Shown: piece by piece, positions 42,043 to 50,692 of the stretch
Position numbering within the stretch: the stretch's first letter is position 1
How the letters are laid out: each line of letters starts with the position of its first letter
DNA from: Alphaproteobacteria bacterium UBA3612
Lineage (GTDB): Bacteria > Pseudomonadota > Alphaproteobacteria > Sphingomonadales > Sphingomonadaceae
NCBI GenBank assembly: GCA_002375465.1
Contig: DFLT01000007.1
Span: 62,001-126,000 of the forward strand
Length of the DNA: 64,000 nt
Direction: 5' to 3'
The notes under the pieces: generated by a model
Told to the model about the DNA's origin: nothing
The model's input: the letters and a program-made list of their open reading frames with translations, nothing else
The model's database searches: none
Translations under genes and position numbers: made by a program

Positions 42043-42945
42043 ATGACCAATCTAACCCACCTGGACCGGCTCGAGGCCGAAAGCATTCACATCATGCGAG
42101 AGGTTGCCGCAACCTGCGAGAAGCCGGTAATGCTTTATTCGGTAGGCAAGGATTCCGCCGTCATGTTGCACCTGGCGATGAAGGCGTTTCATCCGTCGCG
42201 CCCGCCATTTCCCCTGATGCACGTCGATACGGGTTGGAAGTTTCAGGAGATGATCCGCTTTCGCGATGCCGAGGCGGAGCGCCTGGGGTTGGATCTGATC
42301 GTCTGGCAGAATCCCGAAGGGCTGCACGATGGGGTCGGTCCGTTCACCCACGGATCCGCCGTGCATACCGACGTGATGAAGACGCAGGCGCTTAAGCAGG
42401 CGCTCGATAAATATGGGTTCGATGCGGCGTTTGGCGGCGCCCGCCGCGATGAAGAAAAATCGCGGGCAAAGGAGCGTGTCTTTTCCTTCCGCTCTGCCCA
42501 GCATCGCTGGGATCCCAAGAATCAGCGGCCGGAACTGTGGAATATCTATAATACGCAGGTGGCGAAGCGAGAGAGCATGCGTGTCTTTCCGCTCTCCAAC
42601 TGGACCGAACTGGATATCTGGCAATATATCTACAAGGAAAACATCCCGCTGCCGTCGCTCTATCTGGCGGCGAAGCGGCCGGTTGTGCGCCGTGACGGCA
42701 CACTGATTATGGTCGATGATGATCGCATGCCGCTGGAGCCCGGAGAGGTTCCGGAGCACCGCATGGTGCGGTTCCGCACCCTCGGCTGCTATCCGCTGAC
42801 CGGAGCGGTCGAAAGCGAGGCGGCGACGCTGCCGGAAGTCATTCAGGAAATGTTGCTGACCACCACGTCCGAACGGCAGGGCCGGGTCATCGATTCCGAT
42901 GCCGGCGCCAGTATGGAAGATAAGAAGGCGGAGGGGTATTTCTGA
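42043..42945 (+). CDS. cysD: Sulfate adenylyltransferase subunit 2
   Basis: 300 residues. It forms ATP sulfurylase with CysN and makes adenosine 5'-phosphosulfate from ATP and sulfate. The PP-loop SVGKDSAVMLHLA (residues ~31-43) is visible, followed by PLMHVDTGWKFQEM and the conserved FGGARRDEEKSRAKERVFSF block. Length is normal. The stop TGA overlaps the start of cysNC (TGATG at 42943-42947), the standard cysD-cysNC arrangement. Start ATG 42043 gives MTNLTHLDRLEAESIHI, the family N-terminus. The divergent neighbour is the ribB gene. Confidence 0.98.
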   Translation: MTNLTHLDRLEAESIHIMREVAATCEKPVMLYSVGKDSAVMLHLAMKAFHPSRPPFPLMHVDTGWKFQEMIRFRDAEAERLGLDLIVWQNPEGLHDGVGPFTHGSAVHTDVMKTQALKQALDKYGFDAAFGGARRDEEKSRAKERVFSFRSAQHRWDPKNQRPELWNIYNTQVAKRESMRVFPLSNWTELDIWQYIYKENIPLPSLYLAAKRPVVRRDGTLIMVDDDRMPLEPGEVPEHRMVRFRTLGCYPLTGAVESEAATLPEVIQEMLLTTTSERQGRVIDSDAGASMEDKKAEGYF

Positions 42946-44888
42946 TGACGGATCGCGAGTCCTCATTCCGTCCTGATGCGCAGATCGCCGATGATATTCT
43001 CGGCTATCTCGACACGCATGAGAATAAGAGCCTGCTGCGGTTCCTGACCTGCGGCAGCGTGGATGACGGTAAATCGACGCTGATCGGCCGGCTGCTTTAC
43101 GACACCAAGATGATCTACGAGGATCAGCTTGCGGCCGTTGAACGGGATTCGAAGCGTGTCGGTACGACCGGAGATGCGCCCGATCTGGCGCTGCTGGTCG
43201 ATGGCCTGGCCGCGGAGCGTGAGCAGGGTATCACCATCGACGTTGCCTATCGTTTCTTCTCAACGGAGAAACGCAAGTTCATCGTCGCGGACACGCCCGG
43301 CCATGAACAATATACCCGCAATATGGCGACGGGGGCGTCGACCGCCGACGTCGCCGTCATACTGATCGACGCGCGTTATGGCATTCAGACACAGACGCGG
43401 CGCCATGCCTTTATCGCGTCCCTGCTGGGAATCCGCCATGTCGCGGTCGCGGTCAACAAGATGGATCTGGTCGACTGGTCGGAACAGCGGCTGCAGGAAA
43501 TCGAATCCGGCTTTCGCGAATTTTCCGGCGATCTTGGCTTTGCGGATATCAGTTGCATCCCGATGAGCGCCCTGACCGGGGATAATGTATCGGAACCCAG
43601 CAGCCACATGTCGTGGTATCACGGCCCCTTGCTGCTGCATTATCTGGAGAGTGTCGACATATCCGAAGGCGGGGAGGATGCGCCCTTTCGCCTGCCCGTC
43701 CAGTGGGTAAACCGTCCGAACCTCGATTTTCGCGGTTTTTCGGGGACGGTCGCGTCCGGCAGCATCTCCCCGGGTGAGGAAATCATCACCATTCCCTCGG
43801 GCAAGCGCAGCCGCGTGAAAGCGATTTCGACCTACGATGGAAATCTGGATCGGGCGGTCCGGCATCAGGCGATTACGCTCGTGCTGGAGGACGAAATCGA
43901 TTCCAGCCGTGGCGACATTATCTGCGACAAGGACCATCCCGCCGAACAGTCGGATCAGTTCCAGGCAAAGCTGTTATGGATGTCGGAGCAGGCGATGCTA
44001 CCGGGCAGGCAATATCGCCTGAAGACCGGCAACAAGACCGTGGGGGCGTCGATCAGCGCCCTGAAGCATACCATAGACGTCAATGACTTCAGTGAGGCAG
44101 CGGCAAAGGTTCTGGGCCTGAACGAGGTGGGGGAGGTGAACCTCGCCCTGGCGCAGCCGATTGCGTTCGATCCCTATGCAGCCAATCGGCGTACCGGCAG
44201 CTTCATTCTGATAGACCGGCAAACGAACGAAACAGTGGGCGCGGGGATGCTGGACCACTCGTTGCGTCGTGCCGCGAATGTCGTCTGGCAGGATCTGCAT
44301 GTGGGGCGCGAAGAGCGGGCAGCGCAGAAACTGCAGCGCCCCGCCGTGCTATGGCTTACCGGGCTTTCCGGCTCTGGAAAGTCCACCATCGCAAATCTGG
44401 TGGAAAAGCGACTCTATGATCTGGGTCGCCATACCTATGTTCTGGATGGTGACAATGTGCGCCATGGCCTGAACAAGGATCTGGGCTTTACCGACGCGGA
44501 CCGGGTGGAAAATATCCGCCGCGTTTCGGAGGCGGCGAAGCTGATGGCGGACGCCGGCCTGATCGCTCTGGTGTCGTTCATTTCCCCCTTCCGGTCAGAA
44601 CGTCAGATCGCGCGCAGCATGATGGACGAGGGCGAGTTCATAGAGATTTACGTCGACACCCCGCTGGAGGTGGCGGAGGCGCGGGACGTAAAAGGTCTTT
44701 ACGCCAAGGCGCGCGCAGGCGAGATCAAGAACTTCACCGGGATCGACAGCGCCTATGAGGCGCCGCTGAACCCGGAAATCAGCGTTAATACGGTGAAGAT
44801 GTCGGCGGAGGATGCCGCGCAGATGATCGTCGATTATCTGGATGAAAAAGGATTGTTGGGGGGACCGGTTTTCCATGGCGGATTATGA
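42945..44888 (+). CDS. cysNC: Sulfate adenylyltransferase subunit 1 / adenylylsulfate kinase fusion
   Basis: 647 residues, bifunctional. The first ~450 are the GTPase subunit of ATP sulfurylase: P-loop GSVDDGKSTLIGRLLYD, DTPGHEQYTRNM and NKMDLVD. The last ~180 are APS kinase: Walker A GLSGSGKSTIANLVEKRL and DGDNVRHGLNKDLGF. It makes PAPS from sulfate using GTP and ATP. The two halves are fused in one frame, as is common in alphaproteobacteria. It overlaps cysD by one base and the DHH phosphoesterase gene by 14 bases, indicating one operon for sulfate activation. Confidence 0.98.
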   Translation: MTDRESSFRPDAQIADDILGYLDTHENKSLLRFLTCGSVDDGKSTLIGRLLYDTKMIYEDQLAAVERDSKRVGTTGDAPDLALLVDGLAAEREQGITIDVAYRFFSTEKRKFIVADTPGHEQYTRNMATGASTADVAVILIDARYGIQTQTRRHAFIASLLGIRHVAVAVNKMDLVDWSEQRLQEIESGFREFSGDLGFADISCIPMSALTGDNVSEPSSHMSWYHGPLLLHYLESVDISEGGEDAPFRLPVQWVNRPNLDFRGFSGTVASGSISPGEEIITIPSGKRSRVKAISTYDGNLDRAVRHQAITLVLEDEIDSSRGDIICDKDHPAEQSDQFQAKLLWMSEQAMLPGRQYRLKTGNKTVGASISALKHTIDVNDFSEAAAKVLGLNEVGEVNLALAQPIAFDPYAANRRTGSFILIDRQTNETVGAGMLDHSLRRAANVVWQDLHVGREERAAQKLQRPAVLWLTGLSGSGKSTIANLVEKRLYDLGRHTYVLDGDNVRHGLNKDLGFTDADRVENIRRVSEAAKLMADAGLIALVSFISPFRSERQIARSMMDEGEFIEIYVDTPLEVAEARDVKGLYAKARAGEIKNFTGIDSAYEAPLNPEISVNTVKMSAEDAAQMIVDYLDEKGLLGGPVFHGGL

Positions 44889-45828
44889 TGTTTTCAATGG
44901 CGATGCCGACGGGATCTGCGCGCTGGTTCAGCTGAGGCGGGCAGAGCCGCGCGATGCGACATTGGTGACGGGCGTCAAACGCGATGTCGCGTTGCTGCAG
45001 CGCGTGAAGGCGTCGGCGGGTGACAGGATTACCGTTCTTGATGTCAGCATGCGCAACAATGTCGATGCGCTGCAGGACAATCTGCGCGCAGGTGCCGAAA
45101 TCATCTATGCCGATCATCATAATCCGGGGGAGGTGCCGGCGCACGAGCGGCTGACGGCCCTGATCGACACCGATGCAACAATGTGTACGTCGCTGATCGT
45201 CGACCGGCATTTGGGCGGCGCATATCATCTATGGGCCATCACCGCGGCCTTTGGCGATAGTCTGCCGCAAGTCGCCGCACGGCTGTGTGAAGAGGCGGGG
45301 TTGGGTCCGGACGAAACGGCACGGCTGGAGCGGCTGGGGACCCTGATCAATTATAATGGCTATGGTGCGCAGGTGGCCGACCTGCATTTCGCGCCGGATG
45401 CGCTCTACCTGAATTGCGCGCGGCACGATTCCCCCTTCGATTTCATGGTGGAGGAGCGCGATGTCTTCAACGCGCTGGATCGGGGCTATGAAGACGACAT
45501 GGCGCGCGCCGCCGCCGGGCGCATCGTCGACGAAACGCCCCGCGGTCTGGTGCTGGAACTGCCGGACGAAGCGGCGTCGCGACGCGTATCGGGCGTTTAC
45601 GGCAATGCGATCGCACAGGATCATCCGGAACGGGCCCACGCCATTCTGACTGCCAAGGAAGGTGGTTATCTGGTCAGCGTCCGCGCGCCTGTCACCCGGC
45701 GCGAGGGGGCCGACCGGCTCTGCCTCGGTTTCGAAACGGGCGGCGGTCGCGCGGGTGCGGCGGGCATCAATCACCTGCCGCATGAAGAGCTGACACGCTT
45801 TGTCGACGCCTTCCGCGCAGCCTTCTAA
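44875..45828 (+). CDS. DHH family phosphoesterase, probable PAP phosphatase
   Basis: 317 residues. Manganese-site acids are in DVFNGDADGICAL and the DHH signature is in YADHHNPGEV. The C-terminal DHHA1-like motif reads GGGRAGAAGINHL, a close variant of GGGHxxAAG. The family includes NrnA/Orn-like nanoRNases, many of which also dephosphorylate 3'-phosphoadenosine 5'-phosphate (PAP). PAP is the by-product of PAPS use, and the gene starts inside cysNC, so a role in clearing PAP during sulfate assimilation is likely, though nanoRNase activity is possible too. ATG 44875 is the only start that fits the fold. Confidence 0.82.
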   Translation: MADYDVFNGDADGICALVQLRRAEPRDATLVTGVKRDVALLQRVKASAGDRITVLDVSMRNNVDALQDNLRAGAEIIYADHHNPGEVPAHERLTALIDTDATMCTSLIVDRHLGGAYHLWAITAAFGDSLPQVAARLCEEAGLGPDETARLERLGTLINYNGYGAQVADLHFAPDALYLNCARHDSPFDFMVEERDVFNALDRGYEDDMARAAAGRIVDETPRGLVLELPDEAASRRVSGVYGNAIAQDHPERAHAILTAKEGGYLVSVRAPVTRREGADRLCLGFETGGGRAGAAGINHLPHEELTRFVDAFRAAF

Positions 45829-45900
45829 ACCCCGGTCCGACGGCGGTTTCAGCCTGCGGGAGCGATTGTGCAATCGGGTCTGGCGCCCCATGTCAGCCGC

Positions 45901-46650
45901 ATGAGCGGCATCATCCGTACCGTCGACCTGGAAACCACAGGCTCTGCACCGCCTGCACACGGCGTCTGCGAGATCGGCTGGCAAGATTTGTGTCAGGATG
46001 CCGACGATGTCTGGCAGATCGACGGTACCGGCGGATCATTTCTGGTCGATCCGGAACGGCCCATTCCCGTTGTCACTCAAGCAGTGCATCATATTATCGA
46101 TGCGGATGTCGCAGGCGCGCCGCGCTGGGTGGATGCCGCACCCGACGTGCTGCAACGGGACGGCGGCTTCGTGGCGCTGGTCGCGCACCGGGCGAGTTTC
46201 GAGCAGAAATTCTGTACGCCGGCGCTGACCCGCGGCGCCGACTGGATCTGCACGTGGAAATGCGCGCTGCGCCTGTGGCCGGATGCACCGGGATTTTCAA
46301 ATCAGATGCTGCGCTATTGGCGGATGCCGGAGGGGCTGGTGCGGGAGCGGGGTCTGCCGGTGCACCGTGCCTTTCCGGATGCCTATGTCACCGCCCACCA
46401 TGTCCGTGACATGCTGGCGATGGTCAGTGCGGAACAATTGATTGAATGGACCAGATTGCCCGGTCTGTTGCCGCGCATGCAATATGGCGAACATCGCGGC
46501 ATGTCCTTTGATGACCTGTCGACCGAAGTGCTGCGCAGCCTGCGGGGCGACCGTAACGAGGATATTCGCTACACTGCGGGGGTTGAGCTGGAGCGCCGGG
46601 GAGAAGGGGAGCCGGTAAAGCCCCAGACCTGGCAGGGAAACCTGTTCTAG
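45901..46650 (+). CDS. DnaQ-like 3'-5' exonuclease (ExoX-type)
   Basis: 249 residues. The DEDDh exonuclease pattern is VDLETTG (Exo I, residues ~8-14), HRASFEQKF in Exo II position, and HRAFPDAYVTAHH as Exo III. The C-terminal block MQYGEHRGMSFDDLSTEVLR is the extra motif found in exodeoxyribonuclease X relatives. Likely trims DNA ends or recycles short DNA. ATG 45901 is used; it lies 72 bases after the DHH gene, and both may belong to one transcript. Confidence 0.85.
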   Translation: MSGIIRTVDLETTGSAPPAHGVCEIGWQDLCQDADDVWQIDGTGGSFLVDPERPIPVVTQAVHHIIDADVAGAPRWVDAAPDVLQRDGGFVALVAHRASFEQKFCTPALTRGADWICTWKCALRLWPDAPGFSNQMLRYWRMPEGLVRERGLPVHRAFPDAYVTAHHVRDMLAMVSAEQLIEWTRLPGLLPRMQYGEHRGMSFDDLSTEVLRSLRGDRNEDIRYTAGVELERRGEGEPVKPQTWQGNLF

Positions 46651-46697
46651 CGGCAACATCCTAGCGTCGCCCATAGGCTTCGCTATAAGCCGGTTAC

Positions 46698-48098
46698 ATG
46701 ACCGCCACCCCCGAAACCGTGACCGATCCCGCCCGCCAGGACGCGCTCGAAGACGGTCAGTTGAAGGGCAGCTTCGTCGACAGCATCGGCGAAGCGCTGG
46801 AGGCCGGTGACGAGGCCCTGATCCAGGAGATGGTCGAGCCGCTCCATAATGCGGATATCGCCGACCTGATCGAGCAGATGCCACCTGCCGACCGTGCACC
46901 GCTGGCGGCCGCGCTGGGCGATAAGCTTGACCCGGAAATCATCGCGGAAATGGACGAGACGGTTCGCGAGGACCTGATCGACCTGCTGTCGCATGAGCGC
47001 ATGGCAGAGGTGTTGGGCGAACTCGACACCGATGATGCGGTCGCCATCGTCGAGGATCTGGACCATGAGGACCAGCGAGCGGTCCTGCGCGAAATGCAGC
47101 CGGACGATCGCGCCGCCATCGAGGAGGCGCTCGGCTATCCGGAGGAATCCGCCGGCCGCCTGATGCAGCGCGACCTGATCGCGGTGCCGGAACATTGGCG
47201 CGTCGGCGACGTGATCGATTATCTGCGCGGCGGCAGCGACGAGGATCTGCCAGAGGATTTCTATGAAGTCTTCGTAACCGACATGCGCCATCATCCGGTG
47301 GGGACCATCATGTTGTCGCGCGTTCTGCGTAGCCCACGCGACATGGGTGTCACCGATATAATGGAGGCGGAACAGACGCTGATCCCGGTCGAGATGGACC
47401 AGGAGGAGGTCGCGCTCCGCTTTCAGAAATATAACCTTGTTTCCGCCGCCGTCGTCGACGCGTCGGAGCGGTTGGTGGGGGTCATCACCGTTGACGATAT
47501 CGTCGACATCGTGCGGCTGGAGGCGGATGAGGATTTCCGCAAGCTGAGCGGTGCAGAAGAGGGCGGCATTAACGAACGCACGCGCGATATCGTGCGGCAG
47601 CGGCTGCGTTGGCTGGTCATCAACCTGGGAACGGCGGCGCTCGCCAGCCTGATTATCGGCCTATTCGCGGGTACGATCGAGGCCATGGTTGCGCTGGCGA
47701 TCCTGATGCCGATTGTCGCCAGCCTGGGCGGCAATGCGGCAACCCAGACCATGGCCGTGACGGTGCGGGCCCTTGCGACCGACGAACTGACCCAGGCGAA
47801 TACGCGCCGTACCATCGTGAAGGAAATCCGCGTCGCCGTCATCAATGGTCTGGCCGTCGCCGCACTGACGGGTATCGGCGCGTGGCTGTTCTTCTCCGAC
47901 CCGGCGCTGGGCGGAGTAATTGCCGTTGCGATGCTGGGCAACATTATCCTCGCGGGATTGGCGGGGGTTCTCGTGCCGGTCACGCTCGACCGTATGGATA
48001 TCGATCCGGCGATCAGTTCTTCGGTGTTCGTGACCATGACGACCGACGTGATGGGCTTTTTCCTTTTCCTGGGTCTTGCGAGCCTGTTGCTCTTGTGA
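46698..48098 (+). CDS. mgtE: Magnesium transporter MgtE
   Basis: 466 residues. An N-terminal superhelical acidic domain (about 30-140) is followed by a CBS pair (about 140-260) and five membrane helices with the pore region VASLGGNAATQTMAV. MgtE is a Mg2+-gated Mg2+ channel of the inner membrane. Only 47 bases separate it from the exonuclease gene, too short for an M-box riboswitch. It is joined to a response regulator gene by GTGA. Confidence 0.96.
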   Translation: MTATPETVTDPARQDALEDGQLKGSFVDSIGEALEAGDEALIQEMVEPLHNADIADLIEQMPPADRAPLAAALGDKLDPEIIAEMDETVREDLIDLLSHERMAEVLGELDTDDAVAIVEDLDHEDQRAVLREMQPDDRAAIEEALGYPEESAGRLMQRDLIAVPEHWRVGDVIDYLRGGSDEDLPEDFYEVFVTDMRHHPVGTIMLSRVLRSPRDMGVTDIMEAEQTLIPVEMDQEEVALRFQKYNLVSAAVVDASERLVGVITVDDIVDIVRLEADEDFRKLSGAEEGGINERTRDIVRQRLRWLVINLGTAALASLIIGLFAGTIEAMVALAILMPIVASLGGNAATQTMAVTVRALATDELTQANTRRTIVKEIRVAVINGLAVAALTGIGAWLFFSDPALGGVIAVAMLGNIILAGLAGVLVPVTLDRMDIDPAISSSVFVTMTTDVMGFFLFLGLASLLLL

Positions 48099-48523
48099 CG
48101 AAGAGTGTTCTGCTTGCCGATGACGAGCCGCTCGTGATCCGGCTGTTCGGCCTTGCCGTGCGCGCGGCGGGCTACGCACCGCGTTTTGCCAGCACCGGGG
48201 AGGAGGCTTTTGCGGCGGTCCTCGCCGACCCCCCGGCGCTGCTTGTTACGGACCTCAATATGCCGGATATTTCCGGAGATGCGCTGGCTGAGCGAGTTTT
48301 TGCGCAAGGACTGAAACGCTTCCCGATCATTCTGTTGACCGCTGACGAGGCGGTCGCGGCGAGGGCGCTGGACGAGCGCGGTATCATCGACGATGTGCTG
48401 CTGAAGAACGTCGGCTTTCAGGGCTTTCAGGAGCGGTTGGCTTATTGGATCGAAACGCCATTTGGAGATTTGGCGCATCCTGCGTCCGCCGATCTCGGGG
48501 GCGTCTGGCAAGCCCCGGCCTGA
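48095..48523 (+). CDS. Single-domain response regulator
   Basis: 142 residues, only a receiver domain plus a short tail. Phospho-acceptor Asp is in LLVTDLNMPDISG; acidic pair in LADDEPLV; Thr and Lys positions are LLTADEA and LLKN. There is no output domain, as in CheY- or SpdR-like relay proteins. Start is GTG 48095, overlapping the mgtE stop (GTGA). No kinase is adjacent; partners could be the hybrid kinases at 14 or 57 kb but this is open. Confidence 0.88.
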   Translation: MTKSVLLADDEPLVIRLFGLAVRAAGYAPRFASTGEEAFAAVLADPPALLVTDLNMPDISGDALAERVFAQGLKRFPIILLTADEAVAARALDERGIIDDVLLKNVGFQGFQERLAYWIETPFGDLAHPASADLGGVWQAPA

Positions 48524-48525
48524 TC

Positions 48526-48954
48526 ATGGACGACCTGCTGAACCTGACCAAGACGGCAGTCGGCGTGGCGAGCGTCGGCGCCCTGGAAACGCGCAATCGT
48601 GGTCGCACGCACGAATTCGAAGGACGTGCGGCCTGCTCCATCTATACGCGCTATCGTCCCAAGGATTATGAGCGATTGATCGGCGGTTCGCTTTACTGGA
48701 TCATCAAGCACGTCATCACGGTGCGGCAGGAAATCCGCGGGTTCGAGCAGGCGACCTGGAAGGGTAAGCCCGGCTGGCGCATCTGGCTGGCACCAGACAT
48801 GATCCCTGTCGCGCCGCGCCGCAAGCGCGCCCATCAGGGCTGGCGCTATCTGAAGCCGGAGGATGCCCCACCCGATTTGGGAGGAGGCGAGGCGGATCTG
48901 GGCGACATGCCGGTCAAGATGGCGCAGACGCTATCGCGCCTTGGCCTGATCTAG
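48526..48954 (+). CDS. DUF1489 family protein
   Basis: 142 residues of the DUF1489 family, conserved in alphaproteobacteria and of unknown function. The block YTRYRPKDYERLIGGSLYWI and the ending MPVKMAQTLSRLGLI are typical. No membrane segment or signal. ATG 48526 follows the response regulator stop by two bases; GGCCTGATC before it is a weak RBS. Probably in one transcript with mgtE. Confidence 0.85.
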   Translation: MDDLLNLTKTAVGVASVGALETRNRGRTHEFEGRAACSIYTRYRPKDYERLIGGSLYWIIKHVITVRQEIRGFEQATWKGKPGWRIWLAPDMIPVAPRRKRAHQGWRYLKPEDAPPDLGGGEADLGDMPVKMAQTLSRLGLI

Positions 48955-48990
48955 TCGGCGACAAATGCTTTTACCCCTGCCGCTGCGCCA

Positions 48991-49683
48991 TTAATCGCAG
49001 CGTACATCGCCGGAACCCACGATGCGGGTTTCGCAATCGGCCCCGCCCGTGATCGATATATCGCCCGAGCCTGTGATATTCGCCTTCGCGCTGCGGCTGG
49101 CCGAGGCGAGAATATCGCCGGATCCGGTGACCTTTGCGGCCAGATCGCGACAGGCGAGATCCGCCGCCGATATCTTGCCGCTGCCCGTGACGGAGTAATC
49201 GCCGCTGCGGCATTCCCCCGCGGCGCCGATATCGCCGGAGCCGGAGGCGGAAAGCGCGAGGGTTTCACTGCTCACCGCGCCGACTTTCAGATTTCCCGAA
49301 CCGGTGAGAGACAGCGAAACATCGGTCCCTTCCATCTCGTCAACAATCACGTCGCCCGATCCGCTCAGCCGAGCCTTGCTGAGGCGTGGCACCGTTACCC
49401 GGACCTGCACCCGGTCGCCGCCATCTGACCAGCTGAACCATTTATCATCCTTGCGGCTGCGCAGCTTCAGCGTACCACTGGAAACGTCGACCTGCATCTT
49501 GTCGAGTTCGTTCTGCGGACCGGTTGCAACGACGCCCTGGGCGCGGCCGGTTACGACGTCGACATCGAAGCTGCCGCCCACGTCGAGGGATTCGAAATTG
49601 CCGATCATCCAGCTCTTCTCTGCGGCTGATGCTGGCATGGCTATACCGGCGACCAAGGCGCCTAGTGCGATTATCGTCCTCAT
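48991..49683 (-). CDS. DUF2807 / GIN-domain secreted protein
   Basis: 230 residues. Signal peptide ~1-21 (AGIAMPASAA). The mature protein begins FESLDVGGSFDVDVVTG and continues as a right-handed beta-helix with repeated LSGSGDV/LTGSGNL/ASGSGDI units, the head GIN domain pattern (DUF2807). Two Cys pairs near the end may form disulfides. Periplasmic or surface role, possibly adhesive; unknown. A CTGTATT-N8-AATACAG palindrome lies 15 bases before the start. Confidence 0.88.
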   Translation of the reverse strand: MRTIIALGALVAGIAMPASAAEKSWMIGNFESLDVGGSFDVDVVTGRAQGVVATGPQNELDKMQVDVSSGTLKLRSRKDDKWFSWSDGGDRVQVRVTVPRLSKARLSGSGDVIVDEMEGTDVSLSLTGSGNLKVGAVSSETLALSASGSGDIGAAGECRSGDYSVTGSGKISAADLACRDLAAKVTGSGDILASASRSAKANITGSGDISITGGADCETRIVGSGDVRCD

Positions 49684-49697
49684 GAAGCCACCTCCAT

Positions 49698-49719
49698 CTG
49701 TATTGGTGATCTAATACAG
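49698..49719. promoter_or_regulatory. Palindrome CTGTATT-N8-AATACAG before the DUF2807 gene
   Basis: Seven-base perfect arms at 49698-49704 and 49713-49719, 15-36 bases before the DUF2807 start on the reverse strand. The shape resembles operators of YtrA-subfamily GntR regulators, but no such gene is in the window. The opposite gene starts at 49811. Confidence 0.5.
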
Positions 49720-49810
49720 TATGCGAAATATTCCGTCAAGTCGGCTTCATGTCCCCGAAAGGGTTTACACGGCACAAAGCAGCTGAGCTTTTTTAAGGAG
49801 ACCGCCGCCC

Positions 49811-50692
49811 ATGCCACGGATTCTTGCCGCGCTGTCCGCCTGCCTGCTGGCGGCGTCCGCCAACGCGCAAACGCCACGCCTTCCCGACGCCGATCCCGCG
49901 CTGTTCAGGGTAGCGGATGACGATACGACGATCTGGCTGTTCGGCACGATCCACATGCTGGATGGCAAATCCAGCTGGTTTGATGAAGCCATACGTGATG
50001 CCTTCGATGAGTCGTCGGAGCTGGTGCTGGAAACGGTCGAACCAGATGCGGCGACGTCTCAGCAGGTGGTTCTTGAAAAGGCCATCGACCTGGAGGGGCC
50101 GACGCTGTCGGAAAGCCTGCCGGCGGCCACGATGGCCGCGCTTTCGGCGGAATTGTCGCGCGGCGGTATTCCGCTGGCGGCAGTGGAGCCGATGGACCCC
50201 TGGATGGCGGCGCTGACGCTGGTGCAGCTGCAATATCAGCGGCTGGGCTTGCGGCCGGAATCCGGCGCCGAGGAATTGCTGAAAAGGGCGGCGGCGGAAA
50301 CGGGCAAGCCTGTCTCGGGGCTTGAGGATTTCGAGTGGCAACTGGATCTGTTCGATACCATGCCGGAGGAGGCGCAGATCGCCTTCCTGCAGGAAGGGAT
50401 AGAGGAACTGGCCAATGCGGAGACGTTCATCGCCGAAATGGTAGCGGCCTGGAATGCAGGCGATATGAAGACGCTGAGCGGTCTGATGAACGAAGGGCTG
50501 CAGGCCAATCCCGACCTGCGCAGGCGCTTGCTCACCCAGCGCAATGCGAACTGGGCGGCATGGATTCAGGACCGACTGGAAACGCCGGGAACGGTCTTCG
50601 TCGCCGTGGGGGCCGGCCATCTGGGCGGCGAGGACAGCGTGCAGGCGCAGCTAAAAACGCTGGGGATAGACACGGTTCGCGTGGATTATTGA
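49811..50692 (+). CDS. TraB/GumN family protein
   Basis: 293 residues with signal peptide (about 1-19, ASANAQ). TraB/GumN features: TIWLFGTIHMLDG near the start, ELVLETVEPD, and the C-terminal GAGHLGGEDSVQ. These form the predicted metal-dependent hydrolase site (GTIH, GxGHL) of the family, distantly related to Tiki proteases. Periplasmic; substrate unknown. It converges on the M23 gene with a 7-base overlap. Purine-rich AAGGAG precedes the start. Confidence 0.88.
   Translation: MPRILAALSACLLAASANAQTPRLPDADPALFRVADDDTTIWLFGTIHMLDGKSSWFDEAIRDAFDESSELVLETVEPDAATSQQVVLEKAIDLEGPTLSESLPAATMAALSAELSRGGIPLAAVEPMDPWMAALTLVQLQYQRLGLRPESGAEELLKRAAAETGKPVSGLEDFEWQLDLFDTMPEEAQIAFLQEGIEELANAETFIAEMVAAWNAGDMKTLSGLMNEGLQANPDLRRRLLTQRNANWAAWIQDRLETPGTVFVAVGAGHLGGEDSVQAQLKTLGIDTVRVDY

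Noticed and set aside
46651..46697. Magnesium riboswitch before mgtE
   Set aside because: Only 47 bases separate the genes, far too short for an M-box.
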